From the NCBI RefSeq assembly GCF_000510645.1, contig NZ_KI783301.1, forward strand, positions 503,104 through 567,103: DNA of 64,000 bases, in the 5' to 3' direction. A model generated the notes under the pieces. It had not been told where the DNA came from. It worked only from the letters and a program-made list of their open reading frames with translations, and did no database searches. Each line of letters begins with the position of its first letter. Within the stretch, counting starts at the first letter, position 1. Position numbers and translations under genes: made by a program. Positions 1-8,819 of this stretch are shown one piece after another. The DNA comes from Thermicanus aegyptius DSM 12793. GTDB taxonomy: Bacteria; Bacillota; Bacilli; Thermicanales; Thermicanaceae.

Positions 1-663
1 ACCTATTTTGCAGGTCTGTTTTATGCCACGATCATTAACCATAAGCGGATCCGCCTGAAGAAGCTTTGGCGCTCAATCTTTATCCTTCCCTGGGCCATTC
101 CCCAATTTATCGCCATTCTTATCTTCCGCAATATCTTTAACGGGCAATTTGGCCCCATCAACAAGATGTTAATGGATATGGGCTTTCAAGGAATTCCTTG
201 GCTGTCCGATCCTTTTTGGGCCAAGGTAACCATCATTGTCGTAAATATCTGGTTCGGATTTCCCTACTGGATGGCCCTCATGTCGGGTGTTCTTACGGGG
301 ATCGATCGGGAGATGTATGAAGCGGCCGATGTGGATGGTGCCACGGGGATGCAGAAGTTCTGGAAGCTTACCGTACCCATGGTTCTCTATGCAACCATGC
401 CCCTCCTCATCATGTCCTTTGCCTTTAACTTTAATAACTTCAACATGATCTACCTGCTCACTTCCGGAGGACCGGCCAACCCCAATTACAGTTTTGCCGG
501 CTCTACCGATATTTTGATCAGTTGGATTTATAAGCTTACACTGGATCAGAGCCAATTTAATATGGCCTCCGTCGTTTCCATACTGATCTTTATTGTGGTG
601 GCCACCTTCTCCATTTGGAACTTTAGCCGGACCAGGGCGTTCAAAGAGGAGGATATGATGTAA
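1..663 (+). CDS. malF: MalF-type sugar ABC transporter permease, 5' partial
   Basis: The frame is open from base 1 to the stop at 661-663, so the gene starts upstream of the window; 220 residues are visible, probably the C-terminal half to two thirds. The product is an inner permease subunit of a binding-protein-dependent sugar importer. The binding-protein-dependent permease EAA loop is clear (MYEAADVDGATGMQKFW, about 105 residues into the visible part) and is followed by hydrophobic segments and the phrase LTSGGPAN typical of MalF-like subunits. The partner permease starts 1 base after the stop. Maltose or maltodextrin specificity is inferred from the adjacent GH13 enzyme and LacI regulator, not from the permease itself. 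The usual binding protein gene is not in view and presumably lies upstream. Confidence 0.9.
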   Translation, partial: TYFAGLFYATIINHKRIRLKKLWRSIFILPWAIPQFIAILIFRNIFNGQFGPINKMLMDMGFQGIPWLSDPFWAKVTIIVVNIWFGFPYWMALMSGVLTGIDREMYEAADVDGATGMQKFWKLTVPMVLYATMPLLIMSFAFNFNNFNMIYLLTSGGPANPNYSFAGSTDILISWIYKLTLDQSQFNMASVVSILIFIVVATFSIWNFSRTRAFKEEDMM

Positions 664-664
664 C

Positions 665-1507
665 ATGAGGAAAAATGTGAAAATCAGAGAAAATCTAACC
701 GTGGCGCTCATCTACCTGATCCTGTTTGTAACGGCCATATTTGTCCTCTATCCCATCGTATGGATCATCGTGGGATCGATGAATCCGGGGGATACCCTCT
801 TTAGCTCCACCTTTTTTCCGCAACGGTTAAGCTTGGATCATTATATTCAACTTTTTACCAATACCCAATATCCGCTTTGGTACGCCAATACCTTAAAGAT
901 TGCCACGGCGAACATGATTCTCTCCACCCTCCTGATCGTAACCGCTGCTTATGCATTCTCGCGATTCCGTTTTCCGGGAAGGCGCCAAACCCTGATGGCC
1001 ATGTTAATTTTACAGATGTTTCCTGGTTTTATGGGAATGGTGGCCATCTATATCTTGCTTCTGCAAATGGGACTTTTAGATAATCACTGGGGGCTCATCC
1101 TCGTCTATGCGGGGGGTTCCATCCCCTATGGGACTTGGCTGGTAAAAGGATATTTTGATGGGCTGCCTCGGAGTTTAGAAGAGGCGGCCAAGATGGACGG
1201 TGCCACCCATACCCAGATCTTCTTCAAGGTGATGTTTCCCCTCTCCTATCCCATCTTAACCTTTATTGCCTTAAATAATTTTATCGGCCCATGGATGGAC
1301 TTCATCTTTGCCCGCCTCGTCCTTCGCAGCAATGAAAACAAAACCTTGGCGGTGGGACTGTATGAGATGGTTACGGGCCGCGGTAATACGGAATTTACCA
1401 ATTTCGCCGCAGGGGCGGTATTGGTTGCGGTCCCCATTACCCTCCTATTCCTCTTCCTGCAGAAATACTTGATTGAAGGGGTTACCGCAGGAGCCAATAA
1501 AGGATAA
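665..1507 (+). CDS. malG: MalG-type sugar ABC transporter permease
   Basis: A 280-residue inner-membrane protein, usual length for MalG. About six hydrophobic segments can be traced: residues 13-37, 80-98, 108-135, 140-157, 195-212 and near the C-terminus. The EAA loop that docks the ATPase lies at about residues 173-192 (EEAAKMDGATHTQIFFKV). The ATG follows the upstream stop codon by one base, so translation is probably coupled to the first permease. No MalK-type ATPase gene is in the visible part of the operon; many Firmicutes energise several sugar importers with one distant MsmX-type ATPase, and that is the likely arrangement here (inference). Confidence 0.92.
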   Translation: MRKNVKIRENLTVALIYLILFVTAIFVLYPIVWIIVGSMNPGDTLFSSTFFPQRLSLDHYIQLFTNTQYPLWYANTLKIATANMILSTLLIVTAAYAFSRFRFPGRRQTLMAMLILQMFPGFMGMVAIYILLLQMGLLDNHWGLILVYAGGSIPYGTWLVKGYFDGLPRSLEEAAKMDGATHTQIFFKVMFPLSYPILTFIALNNFIGPWMDFIFARLVLRSNENKTLAVGLYEMVTGRGNTEFTNFAAGAVLVAVPITLLFLFLQKYLIEGVTAGANKG

Positions 1508-1512
1508 GGGAG

Positions 1513-3105
1513 ATGGGGATCGAGATGAACTTGAGAAATAAGGCGGTTTGGGGCATATCCATTTTCTTTACCGTTCTTGTTATTGCATTTTCGGTTCGTA
1601 TGCTTTGGCTGGGGACTGCAGGACCGATTAAACCCTTGGAAGAATTAAACCGGGATTGGCCCCAGGGGGTCAATTACGAAATCTTCGTCCGCTCTTTCTA
1701 TGATTCAAATGGAGATGGGATCGGAGACCTGAATGGGGTTACGGAAAAGTTGGATTACTTGAAGGATTTAGGCGTCGAAGGGATATGGCTCATGCCGATT
1801 CAGCCTTCTCCCAGCTACCATGGATATGATGTGACCGATTATTACGGAATCAATCCGGATTATGGGACGGTGGAAGATTTTAAGCGGCTGATCACCGAAG
1901 CCCATAAGAGGAACATCCGAGTGATCATTGATTTAGTGTTAAACCACACGAGCAAGGAGCATCCTTGGTTTCAAAAAGCCTTGGCCGGCGATCCGAAATA
2001 CCGAAATTGGTATATTTGGGCAAAGGAGGGGGATGAACCGATCGGATGGGATTCATTAGGTTCCTCCCCCTGGCATGGGAGCGGCAATAACCGCTATTAT
2101 GGCCTCTTCTGGGAGGGAATGCCCGATCTCAATTACGACAACCCGGAGGTCCGGCAGGAAGCGATAAAGATCGGCCAATACTGGTTAAAGGAGATGGGAG
2201 TAGACGGGTTTCGCCTTGACGCGGCCAAATATATTTATCCCACAAAGGAAAAGGAGAAAAATTACACCTGGTGGCAGGAGTTTCGCCAAGCGATGGATCA
2301 GGTGAACCCCAATTTCTTCATGGTGGGAGAGGTATGGGATTCTCCTTCGGTCATAGGCCCATATCTGAAAGGAGGACTTCACTCCGCCTTCAATTTCGAC
2401 CTCTCTGCGAAAATTCTCGCTTCCGCCAAGGGTGAAGAGGATGCAGGAATTGGAGCGTATTTAACAAGGGTTCGCGATTTTTACAAGAAAATGGATCAAA
2501 ACGCGATCGACTCCATTTTCATCACCAATCATGATATGAATCGAACCATGAGCGAATTAAATGGGAACCTGAATCAAGCCAAGATGGCGGCCTCTTTGCT
2601 CCTCACGCTTCCCGGGGCTCCGTTTCTCTACTATGGGGAAGAGATCGGCATGGAGGGAAAAAAACCGGATGAGAGCATCCGGGAACCGATGCGCTGGTTT
2701 AAGGAGGCGGGGAAACCTGGAGAAACCACTTGGGAACGCCCCATCTATAATGGGCCCAATTCTCCATCGGTGGAGGAGGAGATGGAGGATCAAGCCTCCC
2801 TCTACCGGCATTATAAGACGTTTATTTATCTGCGCCGCTCCCTTGAACCTCTCGCCAAAGGGGAGATTGAGGAAAGCATGATCCGTCAGAAAGGAATCGT
2901 CGCCTTCAAGAGGGTGCTGGAGAATGAGTCGATCCTTGTTATTCACAATATGACAAGAAATCCGATCCAAGTTTCCATTCCGGAAAAAGAGGCGGATTTC
3001 GGGAAGGTTCTTTACGCCAACCATCCGGATAATCGTATAAAAAGAGAGAAGGGGGGGCTCACTCTTACGACAGCGCCCTACACTACGACCCTCCTGGCCA
3101 AATAA
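1513..3105 (+). CDS. Membrane-anchored GH13 alpha-amylase family enzyme
   Basis: A 530-residue glycoside hydrolase family 13 protein. Residues 1-35 contain an uncleaved-looking signal anchor (hydrophobic core about 12-33, no lipobox), so the enzyme should sit on the outer membrane face. GH13 landmarks are all present: region I with D140, N144 and H145; the nucleophile D236 in GFRLDAAK; the general acid E273 in MVGEVWD; and the transition-state Asp D341 in TNHD. The QPSPSYHGYDVTDYYGI stretch places it with oligo-1,6-glucosidase, neopullulanase or cyclomaltodextrinase-like members. It probably trims maltodextrins before uptake by the two upstream permeases. ATG 1513 or ATG 1525 could be the start; neither has a clearly better ribosome site. 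Exact bond specificity cannot be read from sequence. Confidence 0.88.
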   Translation: MGIEMNLRNKAVWGISIFFTVLVIAFSVRMLWLGTAGPIKPLEELNRDWPQGVNYEIFVRSFYDSNGDGIGDLNGVTEKLDYLKDLGVEGIWLMPIQPSPSYHGYDVTDYYGINPDYGTVEDFKRLITEAHKRNIRVIIDLVLNHTSKEHPWFQKALAGDPKYRNWYIWAKEGDEPIGWDSLGSSPWHGSGNNRYYGLFWEGMPDLNYDNPEVRQEAIKIGQYWLKEMGVDGFRLDAAKYIYPTKEKEKNYTWWQEFRQAMDQVNPNFFMVGEVWDSPSVIGPYLKGGLHSAFNFDLSAKILASAKGEEDAGIGAYLTRVRDFYKKMDQNAIDSIFITNHDMNRTMSELNGNLNQAKMAASLLLTLPGAPFLYYGEEIGMEGKKPDESIREPMRWFKEAGKPGETTWERPIYNGPNSPSVEEEMEDQASLYRHYKTFIYLRRSLEPLAKGEIEESMIRQKGIVAFKRVLENESILVIHNMTRNPIQVSIPEKEADFGKVLYANHPDNRIKREKGGLTLTTAPYTTTLLAK

Positions 3106-3128
3106 TGGATATCTGCCGCTTGGTATGC

Positions 3129-3134
3129 TATACT
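3129..3134 (+). promoter_or_regulatory. Candidate -10 box of the lacI-type gene
   Basis: TATACT preceded by TGC gives an extended -10 element about 37 bases before the regulator start. No good -35 hexamer is seen at 16-18 bases upstream, as expected for extended -10 promoters. It suggests the regulator can be transcribed separately from the transport genes. Confidence 0.4.
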
Positions 3135-3170
3135 ATCGTAAGTATTCATAGGAAGTTCGAGGGATGAGCA

Positions 3171-4190
3171 ATGACGGTTACGATCAAAGATGTGGCACGG
3201 GAAGCAGGAGTTTCTCCCTCCACCGTTTCCCGGGTGATCTCGGGAAATTCCCGAATCAGCGAGGAGACAAAGAGACGGGTTCGAAAAGTGATGGAGGAGA
3301 TGGGATATCACCCCAATATGAACGCCAGGAGCCTGGTGGTAAAAAGCACGGAGACCATCGGGCTGATCATGCCCAGGTCGGCGGAGAATACTTTTCTAAA
3401 CCCGTTTTTTCCGGAGGTGCTCAGGGGAATTGGGGCGGCCGCCCAGGAGAGGGGGTATTCCCTTCTTCTCTCTACCGGACGAGATGATGGGGAGAAGAAA
3501 GAGACGGTTGTCAAGATGGTGCAGGGAAAACAGGTGGATGGGGTGATTCTTCTAAATTCCAGAATTCGTGATCCCATCCTGGCTTATCTGAAGAAACAAC
3601 GCTTTCCCTTTGTCATGGTGGGCCGTCCCCTTGAGAAGAACATCACTTATGTGGATAACGACAATGTCACCTCTGCCAAAGAAGCAACCCGTTATCTGAT
3701 TGAAATGGGGCACCGTTCCATTGCTTTTGTGGGAGGAAATCCGGAGTATACCGTCACCCATGACCGATTAGAAGGGTATAAGGAAGCCTTGAAAGAGGCA
3801 GGTCTTCCTTACCACCCCTCCCAAGTTTTAAGCGGCGACTTTTTGGAGGAAGGGGCGTATGAGGCGGTGCGGGCCCTCCTCTCTCTGGGGCAGAGGCCAA
3901 CCGCCTTCCTCGTTACCGATGATCTGATGGCACTCGGGGTGATCAGTGCATTGAAAGAGATGGGACTTAATGTGCCGGAGGATGTCTCCATTGTCTCCTT
4001 TAATAACGTCTTTCTTGCCCGTCTCTCTTCTCCTCCCCTGACGACGGTCGATATTGAGATCTTTCAACTAGGGTACCAGGCTGTACAAAAGTTATTCGAG
4101 CGGATCCATTATCCTGAGATTGCTTCCAGCCATACCCTGATCAAGACCTGCCTCGTGGAAAGGCAATCGGTCCGCAGGCTGGAGAAATAG
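3171..4190 (+). CDS. LacI/GalR-family transcriptional regulator (MalR-like)
   Basis: A 339-residue protein of normal length for the family. The N-terminal helix-turn-helix (VTIKDVAREAGVSPSTVSR, residues 3-21) and hinge (SRISEETKRRVRKVMEEMGY) are canonical, followed by a periplasmic-binding-protein-like effector domain (IGLIMP at about 53 through TTVDIE near 290). The start is ATG 3171 with GAGGGATGAG just upstream. It lies directly downstream of the maltose-type permeases and the GH13 enzyme on the same strand, so it most likely controls that block in response to maltose or maltodextrin (inference from position). It could also control the GH65 phosphorylase at 15.5 kb. No operator was identified with certainty. 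Confidence 0.88.
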   Translation: MTVTIKDVAREAGVSPSTVSRVISGNSRISEETKRRVRKVMEEMGYHPNMNARSLVVKSTETIGLIMPRSAENTFLNPFFPEVLRGIGAAAQERGYSLLLSTGRDDGEKKETVVKMVQGKQVDGVILLNSRIRDPILAYLKKQRFPFVMVGRPLEKNITYVDNDNVTSAKEATRYLIEMGHRSIAFVGGNPEYTVTHDRLEGYKEALKEAGLPYHPSQVLSGDFLEEGAYEAVRALLSLGQRPTAFLVTDDLMALGVISALKEMGLNVPEDVSIVSFNNVFLARLSSPPLTTVDIEIFQLGYQAVQKLFERIHYPEIASSHTLIKTCLVERQSVRRLEK

Positions 4191-4347
4191 CCATTTCACT
4201 TGCAAATGAATCACAAAGGTGAGGGAGAGTTCGTTCCGCTTTGACCCAATACTAGGGTAAGGCGGTTTATTTTTTCATCCCGGTCGATTTTACGCATCAT
4301 GACTCGGAGAGCGGATGCATAAGGTTTGGTGTATGAGAATGAGAGAT

Positions 4348-4998
4348 TTAGTCTCTATTTCCGGTAATGGCCGCAACGAAGCGGAGAATGTAGAGAAAGA
4401 GGTTGACGATATCCAGATAAAGATTTAGGACCACGAAGGGAACTTCCCTTTCATCGACGCCGTAGCGATATTGGGAGACATCATAAAGGATCCATCCGCT
4501 GAAGATGAGGATCCCGCCGACAGCCCAGACCAGGTTTAAGGTCCCTCCGATATCGATAAAAAGGGCAACGAGCCCCATAATGATGAGTCCGATGGTCCCA
4601 GCGAATAAGAAGCCGAGCAGATAGCTGAAATCTCTGGCCGAGCGGTAAGCATAGAAGGAGAGGGCGGCAAAGATCCCGGCGGTGGCTAAAAAGGAAGCAG
4701 AGACCAGGTTAGCACCGATTTGTGCTCCATAATACATGATGATGGGGTACAGGGTAATCCCTGAGATACCGGTAAACGCATAAAGGAAACCATATCCGAT
4801 AAATTTCCCTCGGATTCGGATCACAACCGCGGCGATAATCATTATGAGTTCTACGATGCTTAACAGAGAGGCAAAGGCAGGGGGGATGAAGAAAGCGCCG
4901 ATCAGGGTTCCTGCGAAGGAGACGAGTAAAGATAGGGCCAACACCTGAAGGATATTTCCAAAACTGCCTGTGTTTCTATTCACCAGTACATGTTCCAT
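4348..4998 (-). CDS. Bax inhibitor-1/YccA-family membrane protein
   Basis: A 216-residue protein with about seven hydrophobic segments and the family signature near the C-terminus (LNLYLDIVNLFLYILRF), which places it in the BI-1/YccA/YetJ group. Members studied in Bacillus act as pH-sensitive calcium leak channels; the aspartates of YDVSQYRYGVDE and LYLDIVN match the region that carries the pH sensor. The ATG at 4998 has a strong ribosome site on the minus strand (AAGGAGGT about 9 bases upstream). It is transcribed away from the radical SAM gene, with the shared upstream region 4999-5173 between them. No operon partner is visible. Confidence 0.88.
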   Translation of the reverse strand: MEHVLVNRNTGSFGNILQVLALSLLVSFAGTLIGAFFIPPAFASLLSIVELIMIIAAVVIRIRGKFIGYGFLYAFTGISGITLYPIIMYYGAQIGANLVSASFLATAGIFAALSFYAYRSARDFSYLLGFLFAGTIGLIIMGLVALFIDIGGTLNLVWAVGGILIFSGWILYDVSQYRYGVDEREVPFVVLNLYLDIVNLFLYILRFVAAITGNRD

Positions 4999-5173
4999 TG
5001 ATCCAAACCTCCTTATTCCATATTTCCTTATTTGACATTTATTCTATCATAAGGAAGCATTCCATTTCCATCTTAATCGCCTATCCGTTAAAATATACAT
5101 GTCGTTATTTTAAATCCGTTTTTTCACTTCTTTTACCCCATTTCATAGAGGCCCATTTTCCCTGGAGGGATGG

Positions 5174-6901
5174 ATGATGAAGGTGGTTTTAGCTACATTA
5201 AATGCAAAATATATCCATATGTCGTTGGCGCTTAGGTACTTGAAAGCCTATAGCGGACGGGAATTCTCCATTGATTTGGTGGAATATACCATAAAAGATC
5301 CCCCATTGCAGGTGGTAGCCGATCTCTATGAACGGAATCCCGATGTCCTCGGGCTTTCTTGCTATATTTGGAATATCGAAGAGACGATTACGATCTTGCG
5401 CCTGTTGAAGAAGGTAAGGCCTGATCTCCCGATGATCTTGGGAGGGCCGGAAGTTTCGTATGATGTGAAGGAGTGGTTAACACGTCTTCCGGAAGTCGAT
5501 TTTATCGTCATGGGGGAAGGGGAGGAAACATTCCATCATCTGCTTACGGTTCTTCGGGATGGAGGGGAGATCGGTGAGGTGACGGGAATTGCTTATCGGG
5601 ACGGGGAGGGGAGGATTGTGATTCATTCCCCCCGGGGGAAGGTAAATCTCAAGGAGATTCCCTCTCCCTATCGCTTCCCCGAAGACATTCCTCACCTATC
5701 CAACCGCATCGTTTATATGGAAACGAGCCGGGGATGCCCTTTTACCTGCCAGTTTTGTCTTTCCTCCGTTGAAACGGGAGTCCGTTATTTCGATCTGAAA
5801 AAAATAAAAGAGGATATTCTTTATCTGATCGATCACGGGGCGAGGACGATTAAATTCGTCGATCGTACCTTTAATCTCAAGAAGGATATTGCGATCGATA
5901 TGTTCCGTTTTCTCGCGGAAAACCATCGGGGTACCGTTTTTCAATTTGAGATTACGGCCGATATCCTTCATCCCGACGTGATCCGTTTTCTGCAGGAGAA
6001 GGCCCCTCCAGAAATCTTTCGCTTTGAGATTGGGGTTCAGTCTACCAATGAATGGACCAATCGGTTGGTGAAGCGTAGACAAAATTTCGAAAAACTCTCA
6101 AGAACCGTTCGGATGATCAAAGAGAGCGGAAAGATTACGCAACATCTGGATCTCATCGCCGGCCTTCCCGAAGAGGATTATGATTCTTTTCGAAAAACAT
6201 TTAACGATGTTTTTACCTTGGAACCGGAGGAGTTGCAACTGGGTTTTCTCAAGATGCTCCGGGGGACGGGAATGCGGGCCATGGCTGAAGATTTTGGCTA
6301 CATATACATGGATCAAGCCCCCTATGAGATTCTAGGAAACCGGGTCCTTCCTTTTGCCGATGTGATCCGCATAAAACGGGTAGAGGATATTTTGGAGAAG
6401 TATTGGAATCATCACCGCATGGACCACACGATTCGGTATCTTGTACGGGAGGTTTTCCCTACTCCCTTTGATTTTTTCCAGGATTTTGGAGATTATTGGG
6501 CGGATAAGGGTTGGAGCCGAATTGGCCATCAACTGGAAGATCTCTTTCTTCGCTTATCCCAATTTTTGCAAGATAAAGGGGTGAAGGATTGGACGGTGGT
6601 GGAAGGGTTGATGAAGATCGACTATTTCCTCGCCCATCGCCATAAACCGAGAAAGGTATGGTGGCAGGTCTCCCTTTCAAAGGGAGAACAGGCAGATTGG
6701 ATCAAGAAGTTGGCGGAGAAGGGGAAGACGGAACAGGAACTTCATAAGCATGTGATGCTGGAAACGGTCCCTTTCGACGCAGAGATGTTTCTTAGCCAGG
6801 GAATGATCCGTAATTCACCCTCTCTTCTCGTTGCTTATTATCGTCCGGAGGAGGGAGAGGGACCGCTCCTTTTTTCCATTCCTTTGGCAGGATCGTGTTA
6901 A
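5174..6901 (+). CDS. B12-binding radical SAM protein (DUF4080 type)
   Basis: A 575-residue cytoplasmic protein. The first 130 residues form a cobalamin-binding-like Rossmann domain (VVLATLNAKYIHMSLALRYL; ILGGPEVS). The radical SAM core has the cluster motif C188-x3-C192-x2-C195 (RGCPFTCQFC), followed by the FEITADIL and GLPEEDY strands of a B12/radical-SAM enzyme. The C-terminal third (about 380-575; WNHHRMDHTIRYL) fits the DUF4080 extension. The N-terminal MMK offers two ATG codons with GGAGGGATG just upstream. The substrate is unknown; related B12-radical SAM enzymes do methylations and ring rearrangements. Its stop overlaps by 4 bases the stop of the convergent sspI gene. No biosynthetic partner genes lie nearby. 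Confidence 0.85.
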   Translation: MMKVVLATLNAKYIHMSLALRYLKAYSGREFSIDLVEYTIKDPPLQVVADLYERNPDVLGLSCYIWNIEETITILRLLKKVRPDLPMILGGPEVSYDVKEWLTRLPEVDFIVMGEGEETFHHLLTVLRDGGEIGEVTGIAYRDGEGRIVIHSPRGKVNLKEIPSPYRFPEDIPHLSNRIVYMETSRGCPFTCQFCLSSVETGVRYFDLKKIKEDILYLIDHGARTIKFVDRTFNLKKDIAIDMFRFLAENHRGTVFQFEITADILHPDVIRFLQEKAPPEIFRFEIGVQSTNEWTNRLVKRRQNFEKLSRTVRMIKESGKITQHLDLIAGLPEEDYDSFRKTFNDVFTLEPEELQLGFLKMLRGTGMRAMAEDFGYIYMDQAPYEILGNRVLPFADVIRIKRVEDILEKYWNHHRMDHTIRYLVREVFPTPFDFFQDFGDYWADKGWSRIGHQLEDLFLRLSQFLQDKGVKDWTVVEGLMKIDYFLAHRHKPRKVWWQVSLSKGEQADWIKKLAEKGKTEQELHKHVMLETVPFDAEMFLSQGMIRNSPSLLVAYYRPEEGEGPLLFSIPLAGSC

Positions 6902-7119
6902 GATAAATTCTCCACCATGATATCCAACATCTCTTGCTGCTTTTGGTCTGAACTGTTTTGCCATAAGATTTCAAACAGGACACCAAGGCCGGGAAGCGTT
7001 TTTTCCTCTTTTGATTGGATGGCATCGGTGATGGTTTCCCGTAAGCTCTCCTGGTTGACTCCGTTCAGCTTGGCTATAATGGCTTGCCGCAGGTCCAAAT
7101 CTTTGATCGAGATCGCCAT
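6898..7119 (-). CDS. sspI: Small acid-soluble spore protein, SspI family
   Basis: A 73-residue protein matching the minor spore protein SspI along its length: the LRQAIIAKLNGVNQESLRETI start, the DAIQSKEEKTLPGLGVLFE core and the IMVENLS-type end. Such proteins are made in the forespore and packed in the spore core. The minus-strand ATG at 7119 is preceded by AAGGAGTG at good spacing. The gene is convergent with the radical SAM gene and the two stop regions overlap by 4 bases. In Bacillus sspI also lies near the rRNA methyltransferase and pheST genes, as here, which supports the call. A forespore sigma-G promoter would be expected; only a possible CATAGTA -10 element (minus strand, near 7160) was seen. 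Confidence 0.9.
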   Translation of the reverse strand: MAISIKDLDLRQAIIAKLNGVNQESLRETITDAIQSKEEKTLPGLGVLFEILWQNSSDQKQQEMLDIMVENLS

Positions 7120-7274
7120 CCTGACACACTCCTTTTGCGATGTGAAAATGATCCGTACTATGAAGTAGTTTGCTCAACCTCGGACGGTTCATCCAAAAAA
7201 AAGTAATAAGGATGAAATAGGGTGGGGCAAAAGAGAGAGAGGACAATGCTTGGAGAATCTTAAGCCAGGTATGG

Positions 7275-7280
7275 TATAAT
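7275..7280 (+). promoter_or_regulatory. Extended -10 promoter before ktr gene
   Basis: TATAAT preceded by TGG, i.e. an extended -10 element. A TTGGAG hexamer lies about 19 bases upstream as a weak -35. Transcription from here would leave a leader of about 95 bases before the preferred start at 7382. Confidence 0.5.
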
Positions 7281-7381
7281 AATCGGAGCAAAAGAAGAGG
7301 ATGAAATGGTGGAGAACCATGGGGAAATTCGATCGGTTTTCCGAAAAGATCGGCTCCATTTTTAATTCCGGGAGGATGCCT

Positions 7382-8038
7382 ATGCAGAAGAAAAGTTTTG
7401 CCATTATCGGATTGGGTCGCTTCGGGTTAAGCGTAGCGAAAACCTTATACGATTCGGGCTATGAAGTGGTAGGAATCGATTCCGATCCCGAATTAATACA
7501 GGATTATGCAGAGCAGCTTACCCATACGGTCCAGGCGGATGCAACGGATGAATTGGCCTTAAAGGATTTGGGAATTCGCAATTTCGACGTGGTGGTCGTG
7601 GCCATCGGCCAGGATATCCAGGCTTCCATCTTGACGACGCTCATGCTAAAGGAACTGGGGGTACGCTACATCGTCGTAAAAGCGCAAAATGAACGGCATG
7701 GAAAGGTTCTTTACAAGATTGGGGCGGACAAGGTGGTGTTTCCTGAGCGGGATATGGGGGTTCGGGTGGCCCACAATCTCATCTCTCCGAATATCCTCGA
7801 TTTCATTGAGCTTGCCCAGGATTACAGCATTATGGAGATTATGGCTCCTTCCTTTACGGAAGGGAAGACACTGATCGAACTTAATTTCCGGGCTCGTTTC
7901 GGGGTAAACGTAATGGCCATCAAATCGGGAAATAGGGTAAACGTGGCCCCAGGAGGAGAAGATCGCATTCAGAAGGGAGATATCTTGGTCGTGATCGGCC
8001 ATAACGACGACATCAAGAAATTGGAGCAAGCCTCATGA
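7382..8038 (+). CDS. ktrC: KtrA/KtrC-type potassium uptake regulatory (RCK) protein
   Basis: 218 residues, close to Bacillus KtrC. The N-terminal RCK_N Rossmann domain has the nucleotide motif GLGRFG at residues 10-15 and an acidic strand end (VVGIDSD); the C-terminal part from about residue 135 is an RCK_C domain (IMEIMAPSFTEGKTLIELNF). It forms the cytoplasmic gating ring that binds ATP/ADP and c-di-AMP and opens a KtrB/KtrD membrane subunit, which is not in the window. A longer reading from ATG 7301 exists, but the GGGAGG site 6 bases before ATG 7382 and the usual N-terminus favour the shorter protein. It overlaps the methyltransferase start by 4 bases (ATGA), so the two are translationally coupled. 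Confidence 0.88.
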   Translation: MQKKSFAIIGLGRFGLSVAKTLYDSGYEVVGIDSDPELIQDYAEQLTHTVQADATDELALKDLGIRNFDVVVVAIGQDIQASILTTLMLKELGVRYIVVKAQNERHGKVLYKIGADKVVFPERDMGVRVAHNLISPNILDFIELAQDYSIMEIMAPSFTEGKTLIELNFRARFGVNVMAIKSGNRVNVAPGGEDRIQKGDILVVIGHNDDIKKLEQAS

Positions 8039-8817
8039 TCACTTCCGACCGAAATCCCAGGGTGAAAGAATGGGCAAAGCTTCTGCGTAAGAAAGGGAGA
8101 GAGGAGGAGAAACGCTTTCTCATCGAAGGTGTCCGTCTGGTTGAGGAAGCTCTCCGGAGCGGCGCACCGGTGGAGGTGCTTCTTTTTCAGTCAGGCCGAG
8201 ATTATTTCCTACTCCGTGATCTTCCCCCCGGGATAGAGACTTGGGAGGTCAGCGAAGCGGTCATCCGGAAACTAGCCGCAACGGAGGAGACACAGGGCAT
8301 CATGGCGGTGGTGAGGATGGAGGTGGAGGGTCCTTTTTCTTCTTTCCTCGCCGGCGAAAGGGAAAAGCACTCCTCCCTTCTCCTCTTCGTGGACGGGGTA
8401 CAGGACCCTGGAAATCTGGGCACGATCATCCGCACGGCGGATGCGGCGGGAGCCGATGGGGTTCTTTTGGGAGAGGGGACGGTTGACCTTTATAATCCGA
8501 AGACGGTACGAAGCACGATGGGGTCGCTCTTCCATCTCCCGATCCGAAGGGTCAATGGGGCCTGGACCCTTACGAAGCTAAAAGAGGCAGGGTATCAAAC
8601 GGTGGCGGCCAGCTTGAAGGGAAGTGCCGATTATCGGGAGGTGGATTATGGCGAGCGTGTCGTGGTGCTGGTGGGGAATGAAGCACACGGCCTTTCCCCT
8701 CAATTGGAGAAGATGGCCCAGATCAGGGTGCGGATCCCCATTTACGGGAAGGCGGAATCCCTCAATGTGGCTATTGCGACAGCGCTCATGTTATATGAAG
8801 TTCAAAGGGGGAGGTAA
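8035..8817 (+). CDS. TrmH/SpoU-family RNA 2'-O-methyltransferase
   Basis: 260 residues with the two-part layout of RlmB-like enzymes: an N-terminal substrate-binding domain (VKEWAKLLRKKGREEEKRFLIEG) and a C-terminal SPOUT knot. The three SPOUT motifs are visible: DPGNLGTIIRTADAAG near residue 125, VVVLVGNEAHGLS near 205 and IPIYGKAESLNVAIATALMLYE at the end. It should use S-adenosylmethionine to methylate a ribose in rRNA or tRNA. The Bacillus counterpart is YsgA, which lies between sspI and pheS as here. The start ATG overlaps the ktr stop (ATGA). The exact target nucleotide is not deducible. Confidence 0.9.
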   Translation: MITSDRNPRVKEWAKLLRKKGREEEKRFLIEGVRLVEEALRSGAPVEVLLFQSGRDYFLLRDLPPGIETWEVSEAVIRKLAATEETQGIMAVVRMEVEGPFSSFLAGEREKHSSLLLFVDGVQDPGNLGTIIRTADAAGADGVLLGEGTVDLYNPKTVRSTMGSLFHLPIRRVNGAWTLTKLKEAGYQTVAASLKGSADYREVDYGERVVVLVGNEAHGLSPQLEKMAQIRVRIPIYGKAESLNVAIATALMLYEVQRGR

Positions 8818-8819
8818 GA

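Noticed and set aside
7120-7200. Sigma-G promoter for sspI
   Set aside because: A CATAGTA -10-like box is present on the minus strand, but no matching -35 lies 16-18 bases upstream.
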